A stretch of 47,494 nucleotides of DNA. Source: Erwinia pyrifoliae DSM 12163. Lineage in GTDB: Bacteria > Pseudomonadota > Gammaproteobacteria > Enterobacterales > Enterobacteriaceae. Shown piece by piece: positions 1 to 8,502 of this stretch; within the stretch, counting starts at the first letter, position 1, and every line of letters starts with the position of its first letter. The stretch spans positions 795,704 to 843,197 of the forward strand of contig NC_017390.1 of NCBI RefSeq assembly GCF_000026985.1, written 5' to 3'. Both the position numbers and the translations under genes were made by a program. The notes beneath the pieces were generated by a model that saw only the letters and a program-made list of their open reading frames with translations, had not been told where the DNA came from and did no database searches.

Positions 1-9
1 TTTTTTTTC
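1..9 (+). terminator. U-tract of the thr operon attenuator (left part outside window)
   Basis: The window opens with eight T residues, 25 bases before the thrA start and just ahead of its ribosome binding site. In enterobacteria the thrL leader peptide and attenuator hairpin lie directly upstream of thrA and end in such a run. The hairpin itself lies outside the window, so the identification rests on position and the T-run alone. Confidence 0.5.
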
Positions 10-33
10 GGCAAAATTCAGGAGAGTTTAAAC

Positions 34-2496
34 ATGCGAGTGCTGAAATTCGGTGGAACCTCGGTAGCCAATGCGGAACGTTTTCTGCGTGTGGCTGACA
101 TTTTGGAAAGCAATGCACAACAGGGACAGGTTGCTACCGTGTTGTCCGCGCCAGCAAAAATTACCAACCATCTGGTGGCGATGATTGAGAAAACCATTAG
201 CGGCCAGGATGCCTCAGCGAATATCAGCGATGCCGAGCGTATTTTCGCCGGGCTGTTGCAGGGGCTGACCGACGCCCAGCCGGGATTTGCTTATGACCGT
301 CTGAAAGCGGTGGTGGACCAGGAATTTGTCCAGCTCAAACAGGTGCTGCATGGTATTGCGCTGCTGGGGCAGTGCCCGGACAGCGTCAATGCGGCCATTA
401 TCTGCCGGGGTGAAAAGCTCTCTATCGCCATTATGGAAGGTGTGTTGCAGGCGCGCGGCCACGGGGTTAGCGTTATAAACCCGGTCGAACAGCTGTTGGC
501 CATCGGTCATTATCTGGAATCGACCGTTGATATTGCCGAGTCCACCCGCCGCATTGCTGCACGACAGATCCCGCCCGATGATATGGTGCTGATGGCCGGC
601 TTCACCGCCGGTAATGAGCGTGGGGAGCTGGTGGTGCTGGGACGCAACGGCTCTGATTACTCTGCGGCGGTGCTGGCTGCCTGTCTGCGTGCCGACTGTT
701 GCGAAATCTGGACCGATGTTGACGGCGTGTACACCTGTGACCCGCGTCAGGTACCGGATGCACGGCTGCTGAAGTCGATGTCCTATCAGGAAGCGATGGA
801 GCTTTCCTATTTCGGTGCTAAAGTTCTTCACCCACGCACTATCGCCCCTATCGCCCAGTTTCAGATCCCCTGCCTGATCAAAAATACCGGCAATCCGCAG
901 GCACCCGGCACCCTGATAGGCGGTAACGGCAGCGATGATGACAACCCGGTTAAAGGCATCACTAACCTCAACAATATGGCGATGTTCAACGTCTCCGGCC
1001 CGGGGATGAAGGGCATGGTCGGCATGGCGGCACGCGTTTTTGCCGCCATGTCACGCAGTGGGGTTTCAGTGGTGCTGATCACCCAATCCTCCTCTGAATA
1101 CAGCATCAGCTTCTGTGTATCGCAGAGCGATTTGCCGCGTGCGCGCCGGGTGCTGGAAGAAGAGTTCTATCTGGAACTGAAAAACGGCCTGTTGGAACCT
1201 CTGGATGTGATGGAACAGCTGGCGGTAATTTCAGTGGTGGGTGACGGTATGCGCACGCTGCGCGGCATCTCCGCCAAGTTCTTTTCAGCCCTGGCGCGGG
1301 CCAATATCAATATCGTTGCAATCGCTCAAGGCTCGTCCGAGCGTTCCATCTCGGTGGTGGTAGATAACTCTCAGGCGATTACCGGCGTGCGCGTGGTTCA
1401 TCAGATGCTGTTTGCCACCGACCAGGTGATAGAAGTCTTCGTGATCGGCGTTGGCGGCGTGGGTGCCGCGTTGATCGACCAGCTGCATCGCCAGCAAAAA
1501 TGGTTGAAAAATAAGCATATCGATCTGCGCGTCTGTGGCATTGCCAACTCGCGAGCGCTGCTGACTAACGTTCACGGTATTCCGCTGGATAACTGGCAGG
1601 AACAGCTTAAGTCCGCGCAGAAACCGTTTGACCTCGGCCGCCTGAATCACCTGGTGCAAGAGTATCACCTGCTCAATCCGGTGATTGTCGACTGTACTTC
1701 CAACCAGCAGGTGGCGGATCGGTACGCCGATTTCCTCGCCGACGGTTTTCATGTGGTGACGCCGAACAAAAAGGCCAATACTTCATCGTACAATTACTAC
1801 CAGCAGTTGCGTGCGGCAGCGGCAAAATCGCGCCGCAAATTCCTGTACGATACCAACGTCGGTGCCGGTCTGCCGGTTATCGAGAACCTGCAAAACCTGC
1901 TGAATGCAGGGGATGAGCTGATCAGTTTCTCCGGTATCCTTTCCGGCTCCCTGTCGTTTATTTTCGGCAAGCTGGATGAAGGCGTTTCGCTGTCTGATGC
2001 TACCCAAATGGCGCGTGAAATGGGCTTCACCGAGCCGGATCCGCGAGACGATCTGTCCGGTATGGACGTGGCGCGTAAGCTATTGATCCTCGCGCGTGAA
2101 GCCGGTTATCAGCTGGAGCTGAGCGATATTGACATTGAAGCGGTGCTGCCGCCAGAGCTTACCGCCATTGCCGACGTTGACGAGTTTATGGCGCGTTTGC
2201 CGGAGCTGGACGATGGCTTTGCCGCTCAGGTGTCCAGTGCCCGTGACGCGGGTAAAGTGTTACGTTTTGTTGGTGCGATTGAGGAAGACGGGGCGTGTAG
2301 GGTTAAAATCGCTGCCGTTGACGGTAACGATCCGCTGTATAAAGTCAAAAATGGTGAAAATGCGCTGGCGTTCTACAGCCGTTATTACCAGCCTATCCCT
2401 CTGGTGCTGCGTGGTTACGGTGCCGGTAATGATGTCACTGCGGCGGGCGTGTTTGCCGATCTGTTACGTACTCTGTCGTGGAAGTTGGGAGTTTAA
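34..2496 (+). CDS. thrA: Bifunctional aspartokinase I / homoserine dehydrogenase I
   Basis: Catalyses the first step (aspartate to aspartyl phosphate) and third step (aspartate semialdehyde to homoserine) of threonine synthesis, in the cytoplasm. The 820-residue length equals E. coli ThrA. The kinase signature KFGGTS lies at residues 5-10. Regulatory ACT-like segments occupy about 320-460 and bind threonine in this family. The dehydrogenase Rossmann motif GVGGVGAAL begins near residue 472, and the homoserine dehydrogenase segment [10 protein letters not shown] is near 610. The ATG is preceded by AGGAGAG at 20-26. It is the first gene of thrABC, with 2 bases between its stop and thrB. The T-run at the window start implies control by threonine/isoleucine-dependent attenuation. 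No defects seen. Confidence 0.98.
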   Translation: MRVLKFGGTSVANAERFLRVADILESNAQQGQVATVLSAPAKITNHLVAMIEKTISGQDASANISDAERIFAGLLQGLTDAQPGFAYDRLKAVVDQEFVQLKQVLHGIALLGQCPDSVNAAIICRGEKLSIAIMEGVLQARGHGVSVINPVEQLLAIGHYLESTVDIAESTRRIAARQIPPDDMVLMAGFTAGNERGELVVLGRNGSDYSAAVLAACLRADCCEIWTDVDGVYTCDPRQVPDARLLKSMSYQEAMELSYFGAKVLHPRTIAPIAQFQIPCLIKNTGNPQAPGTLIGGNGSDDDNPVKGITNLNNMAMFNVSGPGMKGMVGMAARVFAAMSRSGVSVVLITQSSSEYSISFCVSQSDLPRARRVLEEEFYLELKNGLLEPLDVMEQLAVISVVGDGMRTLRGISAKFFSALARANINIVAIAQGSSERSISVVVDNSQAITGVRVVHQMLFATDQVIEVFVIGVGGVGAALIDQLHRQQKWLKNKHIDLRVCGIANSRALLTNVHGIPLDNWQEQLKSAQKPFDLGRLNHLVQEYHLLNPVIVDCTSNQQVADRYADFLADGFHVVTPNKKANTSSYNYYQQLRAAAAKSRRKFLYDTNVGAGLPVIENLQNLLNAGDELISFSGILSGSLSFIFGKLDEGVSLSDATQMAREMGFTEPDPRDDLSGMDVARKLLILAREAGYQLELSDIDIEAVLPPELTAIADVDEFMARLPELDDGFAAQVSSARDAGKVLRFVGAIEEDGACRVKIAAVDGNDPLYKVKNGENALAFYSRYYQPIPLVLRGYGAGNDVTAAGVFADLLRTLSWKLGV

Positions 2497-2498
2497 TC

Positions 2499-3428
2499 AT
2501 GGTTAAAATTTATGCCCCTGCCTCAATTGGCAATGTCAGCGTCGGTTTCGACGTGCTCGGGGCTGCGGTGTCGCCGGTTGATGGCACCCTGCTGGGCGAC
2601 TGTGTCAGCGTGGAAGCCGCCGCAGAGTTCAGTCTGCGCAATGAAGGTCGTTTTGTCAGTAAGCTACCTGCCGATCCGAAAGACAACATTGTTTACCAGT
2701 GCTGGGATCGTTTCTGTAGCGCCATTGGCCAGCAGGTTCCGGTCGCTATCACGCTGGAAAAAAATATGCCGATTGGCTCCGGCCTTGGCTCCAGCGCCTG
2801 TTCGGTGGTTGCCGGGCTGATGGCGATGAACGAATTTTGCAATAAACCATTGAATGATAACGAGCTGCTGGTATTAATGGGCGAGCTGGAAGGGCGCGTC
2901 TCCGGCAGCGTTCACTTTGACAACGTGGCACCCTGTTTTCTCGGCGGTATGCAGCTGATGCTGGAAGAGAACGGCATTATCAGCCAGCCGGTGCCGGGCT
3001 TTGATGACTGGCTGTGGGTTATGGCCTATCCGGGTATCAAGGTTTCGACGGCACAAGCGCGTGCCATCCTGCCCGCACAGTACCGCAAAGAAGATATTAT
3101 TCGCCACGGTCGCTATCTCGGCGGCTTTATTCACGCCTGTCATACGCAGCAGCCGCTGCTGGCCGCGAAGCTGATGCAGGATGTGATTGCTGAACCTTAT
3201 CGCACCAAACTGTTACCGGGCTTTGCACAGGCTCGCCAGGCAGCCACTGATATTGGCGCGCTGGGCTGCGGTATCTCTGGCTCCGGGCCGACGCTGTTTG
3301 CCGTCTGTAATCAGCCGGATACCGCAAAACGTATGGCAGACTGGCTCAGCCAGAACTATCTGCAAAATGATGAAGGCTTCGTTCATATCTGCCGTTTAGA
3401 CACGGCAGGCGCACGTAAACTGGGATAA
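2499..3428 (+). CDS. thrB: Homoserine kinase
   Basis: Phosphorylates homoserine on its hydroxyl, the fourth step of threonine synthesis. It is a GHMP-family kinase: the glycine/serine-rich phosphate loop [13 protein letters not shown] lies at residues 91-103, and [13 protein letters not shown] near the C-terminus is the second family motif. I chose the ATG at 2499 because the product then begins [17 protein letters not shown] like its homologues and has 309 residues against 310 in E. coli. An upstream in-frame ATG at 2478 lies inside thrA and would add seven unrelated residues. The start follows the thrA stop by 2 bases with GGGAG upstream (2488-2492), typical of translational coupling. thrC follows after 3 bases. 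Confidence 0.97.
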   Translation: MVKIYAPASIGNVSVGFDVLGAAVSPVDGTLLGDCVSVEAAAEFSLRNEGRFVSKLPADPKDNIVYQCWDRFCSAIGQQVPVAITLEKNMPIGSGLGSSACSVVAGLMAMNEFCNKPLNDNELLVLMGELEGRVSGSVHFDNVAPCFLGGMQLMLEENGIISQPVPGFDDWLWVMAYPGIKVSTAQARAILPAQYRKEDIIRHGRYLGGFIHACHTQQPLLAAKLMQDVIAEPYRTKLLPGFAQARQAATDIGALGCGISGSGPTLFAVCNQPDTAKRMADWLSQNYLQNDEGFVHICRLDTAGARKLG

Positions 3429-3431
3429 CGT

Positions 3432-4718
3432 ATGAAACTGTATAATCTTAAGGATCACAACGAGCAGGTGAGCTTCGCCCAGGCGGTGAAGCAGGGGCTG
3501 GGCAAACAGCAGGGCCTGTTCTTTCCTCTGGAGTTACCTGAGTTTGAACTGACTGAAATTGATGACATGCTGGAAATGGATTTCGTGACCCGTAGCAGTA
3601 AAATTCTTTCGGCGTTTATCGGTGATGAAATTCCTCCGCATCAGCTGAATGAGCGTTTGAAAACGGCGTTTACCTTCCCGGCACCGGTGGTGGAAGTCAC
3701 TGATAATATCGCCGCGCTGGAGCTGTTCCACGGCCCGACGCTGGCGTTTAAAGACTTTGGCGGCCGCTTTATGGCGCAGATGCTCTCTTATGTCAGCGAT
3801 GCGGACGAGCAGATCACTATTCTGACTGCGACTTCAGGCGATACCGGAGCCGCCGTTGCTCATGCTTTCTACGGCATGGAAAACGTGCGCGTGGTGATCC
3901 TTTATCCACAGGGCAAGATCAGCCCGCTACAGGAAAAACTGTTCTGTACCCTCGGTGGCAATATCGAGACCATCGCCATTGACGGCGATTTCGATGTTTG
4001 CCAGTCGCTGGTTAAACAGGCGTTTGACGATGAAGCGCTGAAAAAGGCCATTGGCCTGAATTCGGCGAACTCGATTAATATCAGCCGCCTGCTGGCGCAG
4101 ATCTGCTACTACTTTGAAGCCGTGGCGCAGCTGCCGCAGGAAAAACGTAATCAGCTGGTGATTTCGGTGCCGAGCGGTAACTTTGGCGACCTGACGGCTG
4201 GCCTGCTGGCGAAGTCTCTCGGCCTGCCGGTGAAGCGTTTTATCGCTGCCACCAACGCCAATGACACCGTACCGCGCTTCCTGGCCAACGGCGAGTGGAC
4301 GCCCAACGCCACCGTGGCCACGCTGTCAAACGCGATGGACGTCAGCCAGCCGAACAACTGGCCGCGCGTTGAAGAGCTGTTCCGGCGTAAAACCTGGCGC
4401 TTAACGGATCTCGGCTATGGTGCGGTCGACGATGAGACCACCAAAGCGGCCATGCGTGAGCTGGCCGATCTCGGTTACCTTTCCGAGCCACATGCGGCTA
4501 TCGCCTGGCGCCTGCTGCATGAGGGATTACAGGAAGGGGAGTTTGGTCTGTTCCTCTGCACCGCGCACCCGGCGAAATTTAAAGAGAGCGTGGAAGAGAT
4601 CCTGCAACGCACCCTGCCGCTGCCGGATGCACTGGCCGAGCGTGCCGAGCTGCCGTTGCTGTCTCACCGCATGAAAGCGGAATTTGCCGACCTGCGTGCG
4701 TTCCTGCTGAAGAAGTAA
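3432..4718 (+). CDS. thrC: Threonine synthase
   Basis: PLP-dependent enzyme that converts O-phosphohomoserine to threonine, the last pathway step. Length is 428 residues as in E. coli. The PLP lysine is K107 in LAFKDFGG. The segment TATSGDTGAAVAHAFYG and the phosphate-binding SGNFGDLTAG further on fit fold-type II PLP enzymes. It is the last gene of thrABC, starting 3 bases after thrB, and is followed by a hairpin before the convergent yaaA gene. Nothing unusual in length or motifs. Confidence 0.97.
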   Translation: MKLYNLKDHNEQVSFAQAVKQGLGKQQGLFFPLELPEFELTEIDDMLEMDFVTRSSKILSAFIGDEIPPHQLNERLKTAFTFPAPVVEVTDNIAALELFHGPTLAFKDFGGRFMAQMLSYVSDADEQITILTATSGDTGAAVAHAFYGMENVRVVILYPQGKISPLQEKLFCTLGGNIETIAIDGDFDVCQSLVKQAFDDEALKKAIGLNSANSINISRLLAQICYYFEAVAQLPQEKRNQLVISVPSGNFGDLTAGLLAKSLGLPVKRFIAATNANDTVPRFLANGEWTPNATVATLSNAMDVSQPNNWPRVEELFRRKTWRLTDLGYGAVDDETTKAAMRELADLGYLSEPHAAIAWRLLHEGLQEGEFGLFLCTAHPAKFKESVEEILQRTLPLPDALAERAELPLLSHRMKAEFADLRAFLLKK

Positions 4719-4726
4719 TCTGCCGT

Positions 4727-4757
4727 CAGGGCTGGCCGCTGCAAAGTGGCAGCCCTG
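4727..4757. terminator. Hairpin between convergent thrC and yaaA
   Basis: CAGGGCTG (4727-4734) pairs with CAGCCCTG (4750-4757); an inner CCGCT/AGTGG helix continues it after a one-base bulge. The loop is GCAA. It sits 8 bases after the thrC stop and 25 bases from the yaaA stop, so it may end transcription from both sides. No clear T-run follows on either strand, so intrinsic strength is uncertain. Confidence 0.5.
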
Positions 4758-4781
4758 CTGTTTCAGTGCAAACTCTTTACG

Positions 4782-5558
4782 TTATGCCATTTCCCGCCGC
4801 TTAAATACCAGCTCGTTATCGCTGCTGGAATCGCCATCAAAGGCATAGCCGTCAGCGTCAAACTTTTTAAGCTGTTCCACTTCCGTTAGCCGGTTCTGGA
4901 TGATATAGCGGCACATCAGGCCACGCGCTTTTTTAGCGTAGAAGCTGATAACCTTAAAGTTGCCGTTTTTCTCATCAAGAAACACCGGTTTGATGATATC
5001 CGCCTTGAGCAGCTTCGGCTTAACCGACCTGAAGTATTCATCGGAGGCGAGGTTAATCAGCAGGTTATCACCCTGTTGTGTCAGCGCCTCATTCAGGGCG
5101 GTGGTCAGCTTATCACCCCAGAAGCTGTAGAGATCTTTGCCCGCCGGGTTTGCCAGCTTAATCCCCATCTCCAGACGATAAGCCTGCATCAAATCAAGCG
5201 GGCGCAGCAGCCCGTACAGACCGGACAGCATGCGCAGATGCTGCTGGGCGAAAGTGAAATCATCCTCGCTGAAGTTTTCTGCCTGTAAACCGGTATACAC
5301 ATCGCCTTTAAACGCGAGGATCGCCTGGCGTGCATTATCCGGCGTGAAGTCCGGCTGCCAGTCGTTAAAACGTTCGGCATTGAGCACGGCCAGCTTATCG
5401 CTGATATGCATCAGGGAAGCGATATTTGCCGGGGAGAGTTTGCGCGCCTCGTTAATCAGTTTTTGTGACTCTGCCAGTAGTCCCGGTTGAGTGAAGCGTT
5501 CGGTTGCCAACGGGCTTGTAAAATCCAGCGTTTTGGCCGGGGATATCACCATTAACAT
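4782..5558 (-). CDS. yaaA: YaaA, peroxide stress protein (DUF328/UPF0246)
   Basis: Cytoplasmic protein of 258 residues, the same length as E. coli YaaA. In E. coli it is induced by peroxide and limits intracellular free iron and so oxidative DNA damage. The family hallmarks [13 protein letters not shown] at the N-terminus, [17 protein letters not shown] in the middle and [15 protein letters not shown] towards the C-terminus are present. The start is supported by AAGGAC about 8 bases upstream on the minus strand. The AGCS transporter gene yaaJ that follows yaaA in E. coli is absent; talB diverges instead. I did not identify an OxyR site. Confidence 0.95.
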   Translation of the reverse strand: MLMVISPAKTLDFTSPLATERFTQPGLLAESQKLINEARKLSPANIASLMHISDKLAVLNAERFNDWQPDFTPDNARQAILAFKGDVYTGLQAENFSEDDFTFAQQHLRMLSGLYGLLRPLDLMQAYRLEMGIKLANPAGKDLYSFWGDKLTTALNEALTQQGDNLLINLASDEYFRSVKPKLLKADIIKPVFLDEKNGNFKVISFYAKKARGLMCRYIIQNRLTEVEQLKKFDADGYAFDGDSSSDNELVFKRREMA

Positions 5559-5669
5559 GCTCGCGTCCTTTTTATTATTTAAGCGCTTATGATGCAGAGA
5601 ATTCGCCAGCGGCTACTGTAACAAAAAAGCGCCAGAGAGTGACTAATCACTGCCATCGGTGGCCGACTT

Positions 5670-5698
5670 TAGCCGCCGCATACCACAGGAAGCGGCTA
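5670..5698. repeat. Inverted repeat between yaaA and talB
   Basis: TAGCCGC (5670-5676) and GCGGCTA (5692-5698) can pair around a 15-base loop. A smaller GCGGC/GCCGC pair (about 5704-5720) follows. It lies in the divergent yaaA/talB interval; whether it is an operator, a leader structure or a relic cannot be told. Confidence 0.35.
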
Positions 5699-5743
5699 TC
5701 GGTGCGGCAAATCCCGCCGCCTTGTTTGCCTAAGCGGCGCAGC

Positions 5744-5771
5744 TTGCATGGCCGGGCGCGCGTGTTATCAT
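5744..5771 (+). promoter_or_regulatory. Candidate sigma-70 promoter for talB
   Basis: TATCAT at 5766-5771 matches the -10 consensus in five of six positions. TTGCAT (5744-5749), 16 bases upstream, is a weak -35. The predicted start would give a leader of about 50 bases before the talB ATG at 5827. Assigned by eye only. Confidence 0.35.
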
Positions 5772-5826
5772 CCAGAGCAGAGATTTTCAACACCCCGACA
5801 TATCAACCTTGATGAGAATGACATTC

Positions 5827-6780
5827 ATGACGGACAAATTATCCTCCTTGCGTCAAGTCACTACCGTTGTTGCTGATACCGGCGACATTGCGGCGATGAA
5901 ACTCTATAAGCCTCAGGATGCCACCACTAACCCCTCTCTGATCCTGAGCGCAGCACAGATCCCTGAATACCGTAAGCTGATTGACGCCTCCGTGGCGTGG
6001 GCGCGCGACCAGAGCAGCAACAAAGATGAGCAGGTGTCTTACGCCGCTGACCGTCTGGCCGTCAACATCGGTCTGGAGATCCTGAAACTGGTTCCTGGCC
6101 GTATCTCAACGGAAGTTGATGCGCGTCTGTCTTACGACACCGAGGGCAGCATCGCCAAAGCGCGTAGCCTGATCAAACTGTATAACGATGCCGGCATCAG
6201 CAACGACCGAATCCTGATCAAGCTGGCTTCCACCTGGCAGGGCATTCGTGCCGCTGAGCAGCTGGAAAAAGAAGGCATCAACTGTAATCTGACGCTGCTG
6301 TTCTCCTTTGCTCAGGCACGCGCCTGTGCTGAAGCGGGCGTTTTCCTGATCTCGCCATTTGTCGGCCGCATCCTTGACTGGTACAAAGCCAACACCGATA
6401 AAAAAGAGTACGCCGGCAATGAAGATCCCGGCGTGATTTCCGTTAGCGAAATCTACCAGTACTACAAGCAGCACGGCTACGAGACCGTGGTGATGGGTGC
6501 CAGCTTCCGTAATGTAGCTGAGATTATCGAACTGGCCGGCTGTGACCGTCTGACAATCTCCCCGGCTCTGCTGAAAGAGTTGGCTGAAACGGAAGGCAGC
6601 ATTGAGCGTAAGCTTTCTTACAGCGGTGAAGTGAAGGCGCGCCCGGCGAAAATGACCGAGTCTGAATTCCTGTGGCAGCATAACCAGGACCCGATGGCGG
6701 TACAGAAACTGGCTGAAGGCATCCGTAACTTTGCTATCGACCAGGGCAAACTGGATAAGATGATTGCTGATTTACTCTGA
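5827..6780 (+). CDS. talB: Transaldolase B
   Basis: Moves a dihydroxyacetone unit between sedoheptulose-7-phosphate and glyceraldehyde-3-phosphate in the non-oxidative pentose phosphate pathway. The Schiff-base lysine is K132 in [15 protein letters not shown]. The family segments [10 protein letters not shown] near residue 35 and [13 protein letters not shown] near 155 are present. I chose ATG 5827 because it gives [10 protein letters not shown] and 317 residues, the E. coli length. Starts at 5812 and 5818 and a TTG at 5809 would add a few unconserved residues. A stem-loop follows the stop at 6799-6822. Confidence 0.97.
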   Translation: MTDKLSSLRQVTTVVADTGDIAAMKLYKPQDATTNPSLILSAAQIPEYRKLIDASVAWARDQSSNKDEQVSYAADRLAVNIGLEILKLVPGRISTEVDARLSYDTEGSIAKARSLIKLYNDAGISNDRILIKLASTWQGIRAAEQLEKEGINCNLTLLFSFAQARACAEAGVFLISPFVGRILDWYKANTDKKEYAGNEDPGVISVSEIYQYYKQHGYETVVMGASFRNVAEIIELAGCDRLTISPALLKELAETEGSIERKLSYSGEVKARPAKMTESEFLWQHNQDPMAVQKLAEGIRNFAIDQGKLDKMIADLL

Positions 6781-6798
6781 TATCCGTCACCCTTGACG

Positions 6799-6822
6799 CA
6801 CCAGCGGCATAGTTCGCTGGTG
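6799..6822 (+). terminator. Terminator-like hairpin after talB
   Basis: CACCAGCG (6799-6806) pairs perfectly with CGCTGGTG (6815-6822) around an 8-base loop, 19 bases after the talB stop. It is followed by a short TTTAA stretch, so it is a plausible but weak intrinsic terminator. Confidence 0.55.
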
Positions 6823-6827
6823 TTTAA

Positions 6828-6857
6828 CCCGGTCACTTATGTATGTCAGTGACCGGG
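6828..6857. repeat. Second perfect hairpin between talB and mog
   Basis: CCCGGTCACT (6828-6837) pairs with AGTGACCGGG (6848-6857), ten perfect base pairs with a 10-base loop, starting 5 bases after the talB hairpin. No T-run follows on either strand. It could strengthen termination, protect mRNA ends or bind a dimeric protein. Confidence 0.5.
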
Positions 6858-6890
6858 GACTGGCTCACCATACGACCCGATGCCGGTCTG

Positions 6891-6918
6891 TTGCCCGCTA
6901 TACATCCTGCTTTACTAT
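6891..6918 (+). promoter_or_regulatory. Candidate promoter for mog
   Basis: TTGCCC (6891-6896) and TACTAT (6913-6918), 16 bases apart, each match consensus at four of six positions. They lie between the talB terminator region and the mog start at 6964. Weak support. Confidence 0.3.
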
Positions 6919-6963
6919 GGTTTATCCTTTCTCCTATTCCCTTTTATACACAGCGAAGCGCAT

Positions 6964-7551
6964 ATGAACAAATTACGCATAGGACTGATTTCCGTGTCCG
7001 ATCGGGCCGCCAATGGCATTTACCAGGATCGCGGCTTGCCGCTGCTGGAAGAGTGGCTGGAGCAGGCGCTAATCTCGCCATTTGAAATCGAAAAACGTCT
7101 GGTGCCCGACGAGCAGCCGATGATTGAGCAGGCGATCTGCGAACTGGTCGATGAGCGGTTCTGTCATTTGGTATTGACGACCGGCGGCACCGGCCCGGCG
7201 CGGCGCGATGTGACCCCGGATGCCACGCTGGCCGTTGCCGACCGTGAAATGCCCGGTTTCGGTGAGCAAATGCGGCAAATCAGCCTGAACTTCGTCCCTA
7301 CGGCGATTCTGTCACGCCAGGTGGCGGTGATACGTAAACAGTCGCTGGTAATTAATCTGCCGGGGCAGCCAAAGTCGATCAAAGAGACGCTGGAAGGTCT
7401 GAAGGATGGAGAGGGCAACAGTCAGGTGGCGGGGATATTTGCCAGCGTGCCTTACTGCATCCAGCTGCTGGAAGGGCCTTACATTGAGACCGACCCGCAG
7501 GTGGTTAATGCATTTCGCCCGAAAAGCGCTCGTCGCGAGACAAATAGCTGA
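6964..7551 (+). CDS. mog: Molybdopterin adenylyltransferase
   Basis: Adenylates molybdopterin before molybdenum insertion in molybdenum-cofactor synthesis. The product of 195 residues matches E. coli Mog in length. The MoCF-domain signature TTGGTGPARRDVTPDAT lies near residues 74-90, and the segment LPGQPKSIKETLEG near 137 is typical. I chose ATG 6964 because MNKLRIGLISVSDRA aligns with the family start; the in-frame upstream extension from 6880 is unconserved. It stands alone, with its own candidate promoter and no adjacent molybdenum-cofactor genes. The next gene, at 7692, is accessory. Confidence 0.97.
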   Translation: MNKLRIGLISVSDRAANGIYQDRGLPLLEEWLEQALISPFEIEKRLVPDEQPMIEQAICELVDERFCHLVLTTGGTGPARRDVTPDATLAVADREMPGFGEQMRQISLNFVPTAILSRQVAVIRKQSLVINLPGQPKSIKETLEGLKDGEGNSQVAGIFASVPYCIQLLEGPYIETDPQVVNAFRPKSARRETNS

Positions 7552-7622
7552 AGGTTCAGCCTGAATCACGTTCTCATCCTATAAAAAAGGGCCTTCACGG
7601 AGTGTGGTGAAATTCGTGTATG

Positions 7623-7634
7623 TTGAGATCTCAA
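7623..7634. repeat. 12-bp perfect palindrome upstream of the orphan gene
   Basis: TTGAGATCTCAA is a perfect dyad 58 bases upstream of the orphan gene start. Its position suits an operator, but no regulator is known and chance cannot be excluded. Confidence 0.3.
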
Positions 7635-7691
7635 AGATTCTTGAGTATCCCTAAATTGGATTATATTTGTGATCATGTCATGGAGGAAAAC

Positions 7692-8159
7692 ATGCTTGCA
7701 ATTCATAATCTTAATAGGATAGAGACCGCAGTTGTTAAACATGTAAACTGTGCTAATGTAGAGGGCAAGCCCACGTTCGTAGCCTCGGTATCTTCAGTTG
7801 AAAACGTCTCAACAGACATGTTAAAGCCAAAAATTTTTGCGCAATGCGTTATCTTAAATAATCTTCATGTTCCACAGAATATTCCAGATACTGATATTGA
7901 AGGCTACAACAAAGGAATGCAGGTCCGTATAAACCAAGAGTACCAGCCTCAGGGAAAAACCGTGTTTCTACTCGGCAGCCCTGAAGTCTTAGAGCCTGAC
8001 GAGTCATTATCTTTACCCGCCTCCCCGCATATTCTAGCCCAAAAACTATCAAGCATTGCTAACATTAAAGCATGTGCATTTTCATTTGAATCAAACGGAT
8101 ATGTTCAGCGCTCAGAGGACAATTTCATTTACCGTAATGGAACATCACTGCCGCTTTGA
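7692..8159 (+). CDS. Orphan protein of unknown function, AT-rich
   Basis: I do not recognise this 155-residue product. The ATG at 7692 is chosen because GGAGG (7682-7686) sits 5 bases upstream; an in-frame ATG at 7620 lacks such a site. No signal peptide, membrane segment or familiar motif is visible. The protein is mixed polar with two cysteines in the first half (within HVNCANVEG and FAQCVIL). The DNA is clearly more AT-rich than mog, suggesting horizontal origin. The last dozen codons (about 8126-8159) overlap, in antisense, a decayed ISL3-type transposase relic, so the present C-terminus FIYRNGTSLPL probably comes from insertion-sequence DNA and the original gene may have been longer. Function is not inferable. 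Confidence 0.6.
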   Translation: MLAIHNLNRIETAVVKHVNCANVEGKPTFVASVSSVENVSTDMLKPKIFAQCVILNNLHVPQNIPDTDIEGYNKGMQVRINQEYQPQGKTVFLLGSPEVLEPDESLSLPASPHILAQKLSSIANIKACAFSFESNGYVQRSEDNFIYRNGTSLPL

Positions 8160-8290
8160 AGCGTTCTTTGTTCCGTTATCCCCTCGATATGTTCCGCAGC
8201 AGTCATATTTTACTGTTTAATAAGTCTGCGTTGCCGTTTGATACCCGGTGCTTCATGGCATTCAGGATCCCATAAAGTCGTTTACCTAAC
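8126..8290 (-). pseudogene. C-terminal relic of an ISL3-type transposase
   Basis: Read on the minus strand in one frame, this stretch gives GKRLYGILNAMKHRVSNG, then NADLLNSKI, a stop, LLRNISRG, a stop, and RNKERFKAAVMFHYGK before a final TGA. The pattern (GIL, hydrophobic run, SNG, LNSKI, about eight residues, then RG-aromatic-RN with E.F) is what I recall for the C-terminus of ISL3/IS204/IS1001-family DDE transposases. The spacing is kept across both stops, so point mutations rather than rearrangement inactivated it. No N-terminal or catalytic portion is present. The segment overlaps the 3' end of the orphan gene on the other strand. Confidence 0.6.
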
Positions 8291-8502
8291 GTTCGGGTGG
8301 CACTGGTCAGCAGGGGGATACTCACACTTTTCGTGCATGGCAGTGCCCTCAGAAAATCAAGCCTGCCATCATAATGCCTTGGCTACCACCATCGGTGAAG
8401 ACCCAAAAAACCACCAAGCTGAACAGTCCCTTAACGTGTTTGGGGCTGTTCAGCGGAGCAGTACTTTATATTACCTGTCTGCTGCGAGACGTTTATTAGC
8501 CG
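8160..8502. other. Gene-free interval: IS relic plus terminator
   Basis: This 343-base gap between the orphan gene and the acyltransferase contains most of the transposase relic (to about 8290), then about 110 bases with no interpretable coding frame, then a stem-loop at 8418-8454. On the minus strand, GGGTCTTCACC at about 8394-8404 resembles the way ISL3-family terminal repeats start, so the relic may keep one end with the middle deleted. A plus-strand open frame at 8238-8513 runs antisense to the relic and has no support. Confidence 0.45.
8418..8454 (-). terminator. Stem-loop downstream of the acyltransferase gene
   Basis: GCTGAACAG(T)CCC (8418-8430) pairs with GGGGCTGTTCAGC (8442-8454), 13 pairs with one wobble and an 11-base loop. 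On the minus strand it lies about 50 bases beyond the acyltransferase stop and is followed after some bases by TTTTTT, so it probably ends that transcript. Confidence 0.5.

Noticed and set aside
7552..7691. hrp box (GGAACC-N16-CCAC) upstream of the orphan gene
   Set aside because: Looked for because the gene might encode a secreted effector; no match was found.
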